The position numbers and the translations under genes are program-made. The notes under the pieces are model-generated. The model had not been told where the DNA came from, ran no database searches, and saw nothing but the letters and a program-made list of their open reading frames with translations. Of a DNA stretch of 64,000 bases, positions 35,829-44,485 are shown in pieces (the stretch's first letter is position 1; each line of letters starts with the position of its first letter). This stretch comes from Chitinophagales bacterium (GTDB taxonomy: Bacteria > Bacteroidota > Bacteroidia > Chitinophagales > UBA10324): contig JACDDS010000015.1 in the NCBI GenBank assembly GCA_013816805.1, positions 1-64,000 on the forward strand, read 5' to 3'.

Positions 35829-37700
35829 TTAATTTTTGAATATCTTTTTTGTAATTATTGAGGTACTGCTTTGTATGGTGCAGAAATAAATACCACTACT
35901 TAACGAATTGTTATTGACCTGCACAGAATGCACCCCTTCATCAGCAACTTCGTTCACAATAGTTTGCAGTTTCTTACCTGAGACATCCCAGAGAGAAATA
36001 ATAATATGATCCTTTTTTTGCAATGAAAAATTAATTGTAAAATCATTTGAGAATGGGTTTGGATATATTGTTCCCTCTTCCGGATTCGCTTCATTTAAAT
36101 CCTCATAAGTTCTGCAGTTGTTTCCGCCTCCAGAAAAACTGTACCAGCCGGAATAAGAAGAAGTAGTTCCATCAGGGCACTTTGATCTTACTTTAAACTC
36201 ATAGACGCTGCATGCACTTAGAGATACATTTATTGAATTAGTAGTAGCGGTATATGTTTGAGTGATGTTGGTTCCAATGTCCTTCACTTTAACAGTGTAT
36301 TTGGTTGCCGACTCATCACTCCATGAAAGGTCTATGCTTCCCGGATTTAAGACCGTAGCATTAAGATTAACTGGTGTTGTGCATAGCGGCAGCGAGGTGC
36401 TTTTCATTGTTAAATTTAAAATAGTGGTAACGCCATTGGATAAATTCACCTTCTTAAAGGTCTTAGTGTAATAGCCACTTTTAGTAAAGGTTACGGTATA
36501 TTTTCCGGCGACTGAGTAACCGGTTGCATAATTTCCCGAAAGGTCTGTATTATCAGTATTATCTGCTCCTGTAATTTGTACCGTTACGCCGTTTAAGGGT
36601 GAACCAGTGGCATAGTCTGTAACGATGCCCCGCAGATAGCATGCCGGTACATAAGTAGGTTTCAATACAAACAGACCCTGTTCAATATCCGAGGCAATTA
36701 TATTTCCAGAAGCAAAAAACGGATAGGCATCCCAGCAACCATTATAGCCATTGCCTGAATAAGGGCTGGTATCATAATTCCCGACTTTAATTATGTTATC
36801 CGGTTGTGTTGCATCTGCGAGAATTACCCCATCGCGGTAATACGCAATTACCAGGTATTTGCCTTTAACACGCACATTATGTGCAATGCTGCTTGTACCT
36901 GGATTTGCCTGAAACTGGTCAAGTGGCTCAGAAATGTTAGATAGGTCACTTTCATCATAAGAAGTTACACTCGAATTGCTAACTTCATCAGTGGTAAATA
37001 CATAACGGCTGTTATCTGTTGGCCAGCAATTATGGGTAAATGCTCCCGGCGTAGTTTGTTGAGCCAATACTTGAGGATTTGTTTTACTTGCAACATTTAC
37101 TACTCTGAAATATCCATTATAAATCTGAGCTGCCCACATGGTATCGTTCTTTGCATAGCAGTCGTGAACATATCCCTGATTATACTGCCCTGCATATGTT
37201 GGGTTCATAGGATCTGTCTTTAGATCCAGGAAAACTACGCCGCCTGAACCCACGTTTGAACCATTAATGTATGCAAAGCCTTTTTCATCAATCCAGATAC
37301 TATGACCGGTGCTCAAGCCCAGCGTTCCACCGGTATATTTTACTGAAGTAACTGTGTTGGGAAGATTAGCGAGGTCAACAATCAATAAGCCTCCGCCTGA
37401 TTCATTTACGCAATAGGCGTAATGACTATAAACTTTTACTTCATGCCATTCTGATTTTTGGGTGGAAACAAGCTGAACCTGTTTAGGATGTGCAGGATCA
37501 CCCAAATCCACGATGGAAAGCCCGGAGTAAGATCCAACGAGAGCATACTCATGGCCTGTGGCATCAGTATAACCCCAGAGAGCTGCAAGATTTTCTGAAT
37601 ACGTGAGGTGCCCTAACTGTTGCACATTAAGCTGCGCGCGGGTGTTAGCAGGCAGAAAGCCTGTTATCAATAATAAAAAGAAAAGTAAATTTTTACTCAT
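35829..37700 (-). CDS. choice-of-anchor B family protein, T9SS type A
   Basis: The 623-residue protein has a signal peptide (FFLLLITGFLPANTRAQ), then LVIVD-type repeats (SGLSIVDLGDPAHPKQVQ, GLLIVDLANLP, VVFLDLKTDPMNP, VILADATQPDNI) typical of choice-of-anchor B proteins. A carboxypeptidase-regulatory-like module (YLRGIVTDYATGSPLNGVTV) follows, then a fibronectin III-like module (VNLNATVLNPGSIDLSW) and a C-terminal sorting domain (IYPNPFSNDFTINF ... SSGIYFCTIQSS). It is a likely surface protein. No enzyme motif is visible; the function of the LVIVD repeat family is unknown. Confidence 0.88.
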   Translation of the reverse strand: MSKNLLFFLLLITGFLPANTRAQLNVQQLGHLTYSENLAALWGYTDATGHEYALVGSYSGLSIVDLGDPAHPKQVQLVSTQKSEWHEVKVYSHYAYCVNESGGGLLIVDLANLPNTVTSVKYTGGTLGLSTGHSIWIDEKGFAYINGSNVGSGGVVFLDLKTDPMNPTYAGQYNQGYVHDCYAKNDTMWAAQIYNGYFRVVNVASKTNPQVLAQQTTPGAFTHNCWPTDNSRYVFTTDEVSNSSVTSYDESDLSNISEPLDQFQANPGTSSIAHNVRVKGKYLVIAYYRDGVILADATQPDNIIKVGNYDTSPYSGNGYNGCWDAYPFFASGNIIASDIEQGLFVLKPTYVPACYLRGIVTDYATGSPLNGVTVQITGADNTDNTDLSGNYATGYSVAGKYTVTFTKSGYYTKTFKKVNLSNGVTTILNLTMKSTSLPLCTTPVNLNATVLNPGSIDLSWSDESATKYTVKVKDIGTNITQTYTATTNSINVSLSACSVYEFKVRSKCPDGTTSSYSGWYSFSGGGNNCRTYEDLNEANPEEGTIYPNPFSNDFTINFSLQKKDHIIISLWDVSGKKLQTIVNEVADEGVHSVQVNNNSLSSGIYFCTIQSSTSIITKKIFKN

Positions 37701-37849
37701 GTCAAAAGTTTTGTGTGTTAAATTGAAAAAAAATTGGTACGTATAAAATATTGTTCATCTGCCCACCAAGGTTGGAAAGTTATTAATACCGTACAAATAT
37801 TATTAAATCATGCACGAAAATATCTTAACAGGGTGAGGTATAAATCTAT

Positions 37850-38323
37850 CTAATAAAAGTTAAGTGCCACCAATTGCCCCATCACACCTATAAAGTATCC
37901 GATAAAAACTTCTGCTGAGTCGTGTGCGTTCAGCATTAAACGTGAACTGCCCACGGCGCCCCCCAGCAGTATCATAAGAATTAGCACCATGCTATAATTT
38001 GAAGGAGAAAGAAGGCACATGAACAGCGTAATTATTACCATGCAACCCATGGCTCCTGCATGAATGCTTACTTTTTGAAAAATATTAAGTATAAAAATTG
38101 CAAATAGTGTTATAGTAGCCCCCAGTATAGTAATATTCAGTATCTCCGGTAACCCCGATTTTCTGAACACCACATATGCCCAAATGTAAAATACTCCAGT
38201 AACCAGATAAGGTACCAATCGTTCCTGTTGCTCTTTCATGTACAGGGACTTTACAAATCCAAGGCGCCAGCACAATAAGATGGTTACTACCGGAAATAAA
38301 AAAGTGTTAATAAAAATAGTCAT
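37850..38323 (-). CDS. PAP2-like membrane protein, 5' end probably displaced
   Basis: This 157-residue hydrophobic protein has about five membrane segments. Its C-terminal part (KVSIHAGAMG, SSRLMLNAHDSAEVFIGYFIG) keeps the SR...H...E pattern of PAP2-family phosphatases seen in Bacteroidota, with the H-D-S-A-E part near the end. ATG at 38323 begins inside the fold: the frame continues upstream without a stop to 38497 and encodes residues that fit the N-terminus of these proteins. A true start is therefore likely upstream. The biochemical role is probably lipid-phosphate hydrolysis in the membrane, but the substrate is unknown. Confidence 0.65.
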   Translation of the reverse strand: MTIFINTFLFPVVTILLCWRLGFVKSLYMKEQQERLVPYLVTGVFYIWAYVVFRKSGLPEILNITILGATITLFAIFILNIFQKVSIHAGAMGCMVIITLFMCLLSPSNYSMVLILMILLGGAVGSSRLMLNAHDSAEVFIGYFIGVMGQLVALNFY

Positions 38324-38480
38324 GAAAATCCGCAGCAGGTTGGCTGTATCATAGTTTGAAAAGAGAAATGGGTTGGTCCAGACAATCAGTGCAAATGCAT
38401 AAGTTGGTAAAATCAGCGGATGAAATAATATGGATATAATCTTTGCAGTCGTTTTCAGGGAAAGGCTATTTAAAATCCAT
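38324..38480 (-). other. open in-frame 5' extension of the PAP2-like gene lacking a start codon
   Basis: Codons upstream of the ATG at 38323 read ILFHPLILPTYAFALIVWTN then PFLFSNYDTANLLRIF, an N-terminal segment typical of this PAP2-like family. No ATG, GTG or TTG occurs in frame between 38324 and the in-frame TGA at 38498-38500. An ATG at 38478-38480 lies one base out of frame and reaches a TAG after four codons. Removing one T between that ATG and 38467 would restore a continuous reading of MDFKSLSLKTTAKII. The result suggests a one-base insertion or sequencing error. Confidence 0.6.
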
Positions 38481-38521
38481 ATTTTATTGAAGAGGTTTCA
38501 CAGCATAAAAAACAGCCATTG

Positions 38522-40081
38522 TCAGAGTTCCTTCCGCAATCGCGCTACAGGAATTTCCAATTGCTCCCGATATTTTGCAACGGTGCGCCTCGCGATATTA
38601 TATCCTTTTTCTTTTAAAAGATCAGTTAATTTTTCATCCGAAAGCGGCTTTTTTTTATTTTCCATTTCTATTAAATCCGTCAGAATTTTTTTTACTTCCC
38701 TGGTAGAGACTTCTTCGCCGCTATCCGTGGAAAGAGATTCAGAGAAAAATGATTTCAGCTTAAGTGTTCCCCATTCAGTCTGTACAAATTTGCTGTTAGC
38801 CACACGTGATATAGTAGAGATATCGAGACCTGTTCTTTCGGCGATATCTTTTAAGATCATCGGTTTCAGTTGAGTTTCATCACCGGTCATCAGGTAATCG
38901 TGCTGATATTCCATGATGGCGTTCATGGTTAGAAACAGGGTTTGGTAGCGCTGTCTTATAGCATCAATAAACCATTTAGCAGAATCAATTTTTTGTTTGA
39001 TAAACATAACTGCTTCACGCTGCTGCTTATCTTTTTTCTGACCTTTTTGATAATCGCGAAGCATGTCTCTGAATTGGGTGCTGATCCGAAGTTCCGGAAG
39101 GTTAAGGTTGTTCAGCGAGAGTTCCAGCTTTCCTTCATTATTGGTTATGAAAAAATCCGGGATAAGGAATGTTTCGGTACCGGATGATACGTATGCGCTG
39201 CCAGGTTTTGGGTTAAGGTGTGTAATTTCAGTAATTACTTTTTTAAAAATCACATCATCTACATCCAGTTGTTTTTGTAATTTCTCATAGTGTTTTTTTA
39301 CGAACTCCTCAAAGTGCTCCTGAATTATTTTAATTGCCAGCGGTGTAGTTTCCTGGTCTTTTTTTCGTTCGAGCTGTAACAACAAGCACTCTCTCAGATC
39401 GCGGGCACCTGTACCCGGAGGATCAAATTGCTGGATAATTTTAAGCACTGAACTCAGTTCCTCTTCTGTAGCAGTTACATTTTGTGAAAATGCAAGATCA
39501 TCTACCATTGCATCGAGCGGCCTTCTTAAATATCCGTCTTCATCAATGCTGCCAATAAGATACTCACCCAAATGATAAAAGTGATCGTCAAGATCTTCCA
39601 TCCCCAATTGTTCTTCCAGGTATTCATGGTAGCTCCTTGAAACAGGCACAGGTAATACCCGCTTATCGTCCTGCTCCGGATAATTTTCATCCCGCATCTT
39701 ATATTCTGCCACTTCATCCTCGTCCATATAGTCGGCGAGATCAACATCATTATCAGCAGAAAAATCATCTTCATCATTTGACTCTATATCTTCTATTTCT
39801 TTTTCATCGGCAGCTACTTCTTTTTCATCTTCTGTTTTTTCTGCTTCGGTTTTTTCTTTCGCACTTTCATTTTCTGCTGCTGTTTCTTCCTCATTTATAA
39901 CTGTAGCTTCTTCTTCCTCCTCATCTCCTGTAAGCCCCTCTTCCAGGGCAGGATTAGCCTCCAGCTCGTCCTTAATTCGCTCCTGTAATGCATCTGCCGG
40001 TACCTGCAATAATTTAATAAGCTGAATCTGCTGTGGTGACAGCTTCTGCAACATCTTTTGAAATTGTCCCTGCTTCAGCAT
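38522..40081 (-). CDS. rpoN: RNA polymerase sigma-54 factor RpoN
   Basis: Sigma-54 directs RNA polymerase to -24/-12 promoters and needs an AAA+ activator. The 519-residue protein has the Gln/Leu-rich region I (LSPQQIQLIKLLQVPADALQERI), a long acidic region II (about 47-138, with many Glu and Asp), a core-binding region III and a C-terminal DNA-binding domain with the RpoN box ARRTVAKYRE. Region II is longer and more acidic than in many relatives. It diverges from asnS. No activator gene is nearby. Confidence 0.96.
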   Translation of the reverse strand: MLKQGQFQKMLQKLSPQQIQLIKLLQVPADALQERIKDELEANPALEEGLTGDEEEEEATVINEEETAAENESAKEKTEAEKTEDEKEVAADEKEIEDIESNDEDDFSADNDVDLADYMDEDEVAEYKMRDENYPEQDDKRVLPVPVSRSYHEYLEEQLGMEDLDDHFYHLGEYLIGSIDEDGYLRRPLDAMVDDLAFSQNVTATEEELSSVLKIIQQFDPPGTGARDLRECLLLQLERKKDQETTPLAIKIIQEHFEEFVKKHYEKLQKQLDVDDVIFKKVITEITHLNPKPGSAYVSSGTETFLIPDFFITNNEGKLELSLNNLNLPELRISTQFRDMLRDYQKGQKKDKQQREAVMFIKQKIDSAKWFIDAIRQRYQTLFLTMNAIMEYQHDYLMTGDETQLKPMILKDIAERTGLDISTISRVANSKFVQTEWGTLKLKSFFSESLSTDSGEEVSTREVKKILTDLIEMENKKKPLSDEKLTDLLKEKGYNIARRTVAKYREQLEIPVARLRKEL

Positions 40082-40280
40082 TTCTATGGCAAGCTTCTGT
40101 TAAAAAATTTCCGTAAAGATAACGTTCAATCACATGACAGCGAAAGTTTTCTCGGACAGCAAGCAAAAATTAATAGCTATTTTCGGGCTTCATTTTTTTA
40201 AAATTTATCTCTGATTAAGACATACATAATAACGCCAATGTGGATTATTGTGCTTGAAAAATTTAGTGACTTTTTATTCT

Positions 40281-41804
40281 ATGAATACAGTTTCAATAAA
40301 GGATGTTTACAATCACGAAAATGAAATCATAACGCTTTCGGGATGGGTTTCCAATAAACGTTCAGGGAAAGGCCTCTACTTTATAATTCTGCGTGATGGC
40401 AGCGGATTTTGCCAATGTGTGGTAGATGAAAAAAAAGTAGGAGCAGAATTTTTTTTAAATACGGGTAAGCTAACAATGGAAAGTTCTTGCAAAATAACCG
40501 GGAAAGTGGTAAAGGATGACCGGCAGATTGGGGGTTACGAGGTACAGGCCGATTCTGTTGAAATTATCAGCATTGCGGAGGAATACCCGATTTCAAAAAA
40601 AGAACATGGCGTTGATTTTTTAATGGATAACCGCCATCTCTGGCTTCGCTCACAAAGGCAATGGGCAATAATGCGCATTCGCAATTCAATAATCCTGGCA
40701 ATACATAGTTTTTTTAAACAGGAAAATTTCATACAAACGGATGCTCCTATTTTCACGGGTAATGCCGTTGAAGGGACCAGCACTTTATTCGAAACGGATT
40801 TTTATGGTGCACCCGCTTATCTTTCACAGTCGGGGCAGCTATATGGAGAAGCGATGGCAATGGCTTTTGGAAAGATTTATACGTTTGGTCCCACTTTTCG
40901 TGCAGAAAAATCGAAGACCAGAAGGCACCTTTCTGAATTCTGGATGATTGAGCCGGAAATGGCCTTCTATGATCTTGATATGAATATGGATCTGATTGAG
41001 GCGTTTATAAAATACATTGTCAGGCAGCTTTTGTCCGAATGTAAAAATGAATTTGAAATAATAGAACGTGATATCCATGTTCTGGAAAGTACCGTGAATA
41101 AAAAATTTCCAAGACTTACTTATGATGAAACGGTACAAATTATAAAGGGACAGCAAAATGCAAATGGTAAAAACTCAATAGGCTCACTTGAAGATGATTT
41201 AAATAAAGTGAATGCTCGTATCAATGAAGTGCAGAATAGTCTAAGTGATATTGATTCCAGGCTGAAAAATACTTCAATGAAAAAAGGTGAAATTACTTTC
41301 AACCAAAATAAAACCGATCAGCTGAGAAATGAATTAAAAGATCTTGAAGAGGATGCCCGGAACATTCCGCTATGGATGGAAAGCGCGAAAAATTTTGAAT
41401 ACGGCAACGACCTTGGCGGAAGTGATGAGACAGTGATTACGAGGCTTTTTGATGTGCCTGTAATGGTATATAACTGGCCGCATGCCGTAAAGGCTTTTTA
41501 TCTTAAAAGGGATGCGGATCCCCGGTGGGCAAAAGGTGTTGATTTACTGGCCCCTGAAGGATATGGTGAAATTGTTGGTGGAGGAGAGCGGGAAACGGAT
41601 ATTAATTTGCTGAAGGAAAAAATAATTGAGCATAAATTACCGATGCAGGCTTTTGAATGGTATCTTGATTTACGCCGCTACGGATCAGTGCCGCATTCCG
41701 GTTTTGGTCTTGGATTGGAGAGACTGGTTGCCTGGGTTTGCAAGCTACCGCATGTAAGGGAAACCATCCCTTTTCCAAGAATGTACGGGCGGCTTGAACC
41801 CTGA
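40281..41804 (+). CDS. asnS: asparaginyl-tRNA synthetase, with coiled-coil insertion
   Basis: Class IIb aminoacyl-tRNA synthetase, 507 residues from ATG 40281 (MNTVSIKDVYNHE). The frame is open from 40248 but that start is TTG and adds 11 atypical residues. Seen: OB-fold anticodon domain (LSGWVSNKRSGKGLYFIILRDG), motif 2 region (FGPTFRAEKSKTRRHLSEFWMIEPE) and motif 3 (FGLGLERLVAW). Between about residues 290 and 365 lies a charged, helical stretch (LEDDLNKVNARINEVQNSL ... LRNELKDLEEDARNIP) with no counterpart in the compact E. coli enzyme. Similar inserts occur in some Bacteroidota AsnRS, so it is probably normal for this lineage. Confidence 0.95.
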   Translation: MNTVSIKDVYNHENEIITLSGWVSNKRSGKGLYFIILRDGSGFCQCVVDEKKVGAEFFLNTGKLTMESSCKITGKVVKDDRQIGGYEVQADSVEIISIAEEYPISKKEHGVDFLMDNRHLWLRSQRQWAIMRIRNSIILAIHSFFKQENFIQTDAPIFTGNAVEGTSTLFETDFYGAPAYLSQSGQLYGEAMAMAFGKIYTFGPTFRAEKSKTRRHLSEFWMIEPEMAFYDLDMNMDLIEAFIKYIVRQLLSECKNEFEIIERDIHVLESTVNKKFPRLTYDETVQIIKGQQNANGKNSIGSLEDDLNKVNARINEVQNSLSDIDSRLKNTSMKKGEITFNQNKTDQLRNELKDLEEDARNIPLWMESAKNFEYGNDLGGSDETVITRLFDVPVMVYNWPHAVKAFYLKRDADPRWAKGVDLLAPEGYGEIVGGGERETDINLLKEKIIEHKLPMQAFEWYLDLRRYGSVPHSGFGLGLERLVAWVCKLPHVRETIPFPRMYGRLEP

Positions 41805-41875
41805 TTATTTAGAGGATTATTGTTTTAATCTTACCAACGTAAATATAGGTTCCGGTACCTAATCTGATTTTTTAA

Positions 41876-42997
41876 ATGCCTTTGACAGATTCCGTTAAGC
41901 CATATTGGGCGAACCTCGATGCTTTACGCTTCATAGCTTTTATGGGTGTATTTATGGCACATGTGTATAGCTTATCAATATCCGAAATGCGTGTACCGGC
42001 ATGGATGGCAGGAATTAAGGAATGGTCTCAGGCAGGAGGCCTGGGATTAAATTTTTTATTTGTATTGTCAGGCTTTCTTATCACCTATTTATTGCTTCTG
42101 GAAGAAAAAGTAAAAGGCATTTTTCACATCCGCAACTATTTTATCCGGCGTACGCTTCGGATCTGGCCACTTTACTTCCTGGTAGTTGCTGCATCATTTT
42201 TACTATTGCCGCCTGTGTTAAATGCGCTGGGTAAATCTTATGCGGAAACCGCAAATCCGTGGTATTATATTTTATTTATCAGCAATTTTTATATCCTCAG
42301 TTACGGCTATCCGTATTCTCCTCTGCTTGCCATCCTGTGGTCACTCGCAGTGGAAGAACAGTTTTATTTGATATGGCCGTGGCTGATGAAGGGCTTTAAG
42401 AATTTCAGACGGGCGCTCTTTGTTTTGCTGCTCATCATTTCTGTTCTCTTCCGATGGATTCATGAAGGTGACAGTAAGATTCTATTCTTCCATACACTAA
42501 GTCTTTTGGGTGATTTTGCAGTAGGAGGGTTGCTGGCAGAGATGGTTATACTTAAAAATAAATTCTTCGTGAAATTGACAGCAATATCAACTCTTAAAAT
42601 TTTAACTGGTTACATAATAATTGCACTTATGATTATTTTTTACCGGCAGATCTTTCATTTTGGACTAGCAATCATTTTTGAGAGGTTATTGTTCGCATTG
42701 GCATTTTCCTTTATAATATTCGAACAGACTTTTTGTGTGAACCGCATATTCAATGCAGCATCCATTCCATTCATCGCATGGCTTGGCAGCATTTCCTATG
42801 GACTATATTGCTTTCATGAGCTGGCAATACTTTTGGCAAAAAATTTATTAGCTCATCTCCACTTACTCTATAAGCCAACGGGCCATTTTCTGTTTTTACC
42901 TGCCTTTGCATTTGTTATCCTTTTGCCCCTTGCAATAATTAGTTATTATGTCTATGAAAACAGATTTCTAAATCTAAAAAAGCGGTTTGAACTTTAG
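41876..42997 (+). CDS. acyltransferase 3 (OafA/YrhL) family membrane protein
   Basis: The 373-residue membrane protein has about ten transmembrane segments. The family landmarks are near the N-terminus: LDALRFIAFMGVFMAHV with the catalytic-type His, and GLNFLFVLSGFLITYLLL, followed by RNYFIRRTLRIWPLYF and WSLAVEEQFYLIWP. Such proteins transfer acyl groups, often acetyl, to surface polysaccharides, LPS or peptidoglycan. Which acceptor is modified here is unknown. It is downstream of asnS (71 nt) but is probably independent. Confidence 0.9.
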   Translation: MPLTDSVKPYWANLDALRFIAFMGVFMAHVYSLSISEMRVPAWMAGIKEWSQAGGLGLNFLFVLSGFLITYLLLLEEKVKGIFHIRNYFIRRTLRIWPLYFLVVAASFLLLPPVLNALGKSYAETANPWYYILFISNFYILSYGYPYSPLLAILWSLAVEEQFYLIWPWLMKGFKNFRRALFVLLLIISVLFRWIHEGDSKILFFHTLSLLGDFAVGGLLAEMVILKNKFFVKLTAISTLKILTGYIIIALMIIFYRQIFHFGLAIIFERLLFALAFSFIIFEQTFCVNRIFNAASIPFIAWLGSISYGLYCFHELAILLAKNLLAHLHLLYKPTGHFLFLPAFAFVILLPLAIISYYVYENRFLNLKKRFEL

Positions 42998-43073
42998 TGA
43001 GAAAATCAGGTTCAAAGCTATCAGAATCTTATTCATGAATTTGATCATTTAAACTGTTCATATTAATTCAGAT

Positions 43074-44165
43074 TTAGCCATTGCTGTTTGTTACCTGAAA
43101 AGCTTTTGCTTTTGTTGACGATAAGGGAATATAAAACTTCTTTGCAGACAGGCAATAATTCATATAAACGGAAGCAGTAAGCAACAGCAGCGCAACAATC
43201 TGGTGGACCTCAGCAGTAAATACAGGGATCTTTCCAAGCGAATTCCATAGCGTTAATATGCCTAAAGTGATTTGAATAACTACTAAGATAAGCATGGTAA
43301 TTGCTCCGGGCATCAGGGATGAATGCACTCTTTTTTTTCTGCAGGCATAATAGAAAGAGCCTATTGCCAAACCTATAAAAAGGCCGAGAGAGCGATGAAT
43401 AACCTGGATCATCGCCACGCTGGAAAATAAATTAGCTGCCGCAGGTGAATGAATAAATAATCCATCAGGGATCCACTTATCTCCAAACTTTGGAAAGGTG
43501 GGATAAAAAAGAGCGGCATGGTTTCCTGCCATTAGCCCTCCGTAAAAAATTTGCACGAAGAGCAGGCCCGTAATCAGGTAGGAAAATTTTTTTAAGGAAG
43601 GTGGTTGATAATCTTGAACTGACTGCCCTATGGTTTCAAGTGCTACCCAAAACAGGTAACAATAGAGGACAAGAGCAAGAACCAGGTGGGCACTAAGGTC
43701 AACAGCATTTACGCTGGGTTTATCAGTTAACCCGCTGCTCACCATTATCCAGCCAAGTAAACCCTGGAGAGCACCAAGCATAAAGGCAATAAGCGCTTTG
43801 ATAAGCAGTTGCCTGCTGATCATTTTTTTAAACAGAAAATAGACAATAGGAAAAACAAAAACAATAATGAATAGCCGTGCCCAAAGGCGGTGCAAATATT
43901 CCCAGAAAAATATTGCCTTGAAGCTGATCAGGGTCATGCTGCTGTTCATAATTTTGAACTGCGGAGTTTGCCTGTACAAATCGAAAGCATGATCCCACGC
44001 CTGCTGGTTCTGCGGTGGTAGGGTGCCCATTATCAGGTCCCATTGTGTAATGGATAATCCGGATCCGGTGAGCCTGGTAATACCACCCAGCAATACCTGG
44101 ACGAATATCATAAATACTCCAATTAACAGCCAGATACCAACAACTCGTCGCGATTTTTTATCCAT
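43074..44165 (-). CDS. ctaA: heme A synthase (COX15/CtaA)
   Basis: This enzyme oxidises the methyl group of heme O to give heme A for aa3-type terminal oxidases. The 363-residue protein has eight predicted membrane helices and the family motifs: VLLGGITRLTGSGLSITQWDLIMGTLPP, FWEYLHRLWAR (His ligand), VNAVDLSAHLVLAL, QVIHRSLGLFIGL and TAEVHQIVALLLL. Each of these carries the paired His residues. The length fits type 2 COX15. Cytochrome oxidase genes are not in this window. Confidence 0.94.
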   Translation of the reverse strand: MDKKSRRVVGIWLLIGVFMIFVQVLLGGITRLTGSGLSITQWDLIMGTLPPQNQQAWDHAFDLYRQTPQFKIMNSSMTLISFKAIFFWEYLHRLWARLFIIVFVFPIVYFLFKKMISRQLLIKALIAFMLGALQGLLGWIMVSSGLTDKPSVNAVDLSAHLVLALVLYCYLFWVALETIGQSVQDYQPPSLKKFSYLITGLLFVQIFYGGLMAGNHAALFYPTFPKFGDKWIPDGLFIHSPAAANLFSSVAMIQVIHRSLGLFIGLAIGSFYYACRKKRVHSSLMPGAITMLILVVIQITLGILTLWNSLGKIPVFTAEVHQIVALLLLTASVYMNYCLSAKKFYIPLSSTKAKAFQVTNSNG

Positions 44166-44485
44166 GAAATAATTGCTGAAGCAAAATTAGGAAAGAATCT
44201 TTTGCCTGTGGGCTGGTTCCTGATCTTCATTGGAAGTACAACCTGTATGAAAGTTGCAAAGGCTATAAAAGTGAAAAATCCTAAAAAGAAAAAACTAAGT
44301 AAAGAATTTTTATAGGGGTATATGCGATCGGAGGATTGTTTTTCACGAAAACAAAGTTTAATAATTAATCTGAATTTAATGGCTGAACCGATCGGTATAA
44401 ATGCCTTCAGCTCATTTCATTCTTCTGCTGAATTGCTCTCCTGGTTTTTATTTTATTTTTGAAACCTATACTATATCGTTAAAAA
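44166..44485. other. divergent intergenic region, no supported gene
   Basis: These 320 nt separate the divergent ctaA and murF-alr genes. They are AT-rich and contain a 23-codon plus-strand frame (44247-44315) encoding a Lys-rich peptide, and no recognisable conserved motif. No clear TAnnTTTG box is seen close to either gene. Confidence 0.4.

Noticed and set aside
39637-39900. His/Leu-rich plus-strand frame opposite rpoN
   Set aside because: It is the antisense of the Glu/Asp-rich linker of rpoN.
44247-44315. Possible 22-residue Lys-rich peptide between ctaA and murF-alr
   Set aside because: There is no conserved motif or clear ribosome binding site; AT-rich spacer DNA easily gives such a frame. 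It remains possible but is unsupported.
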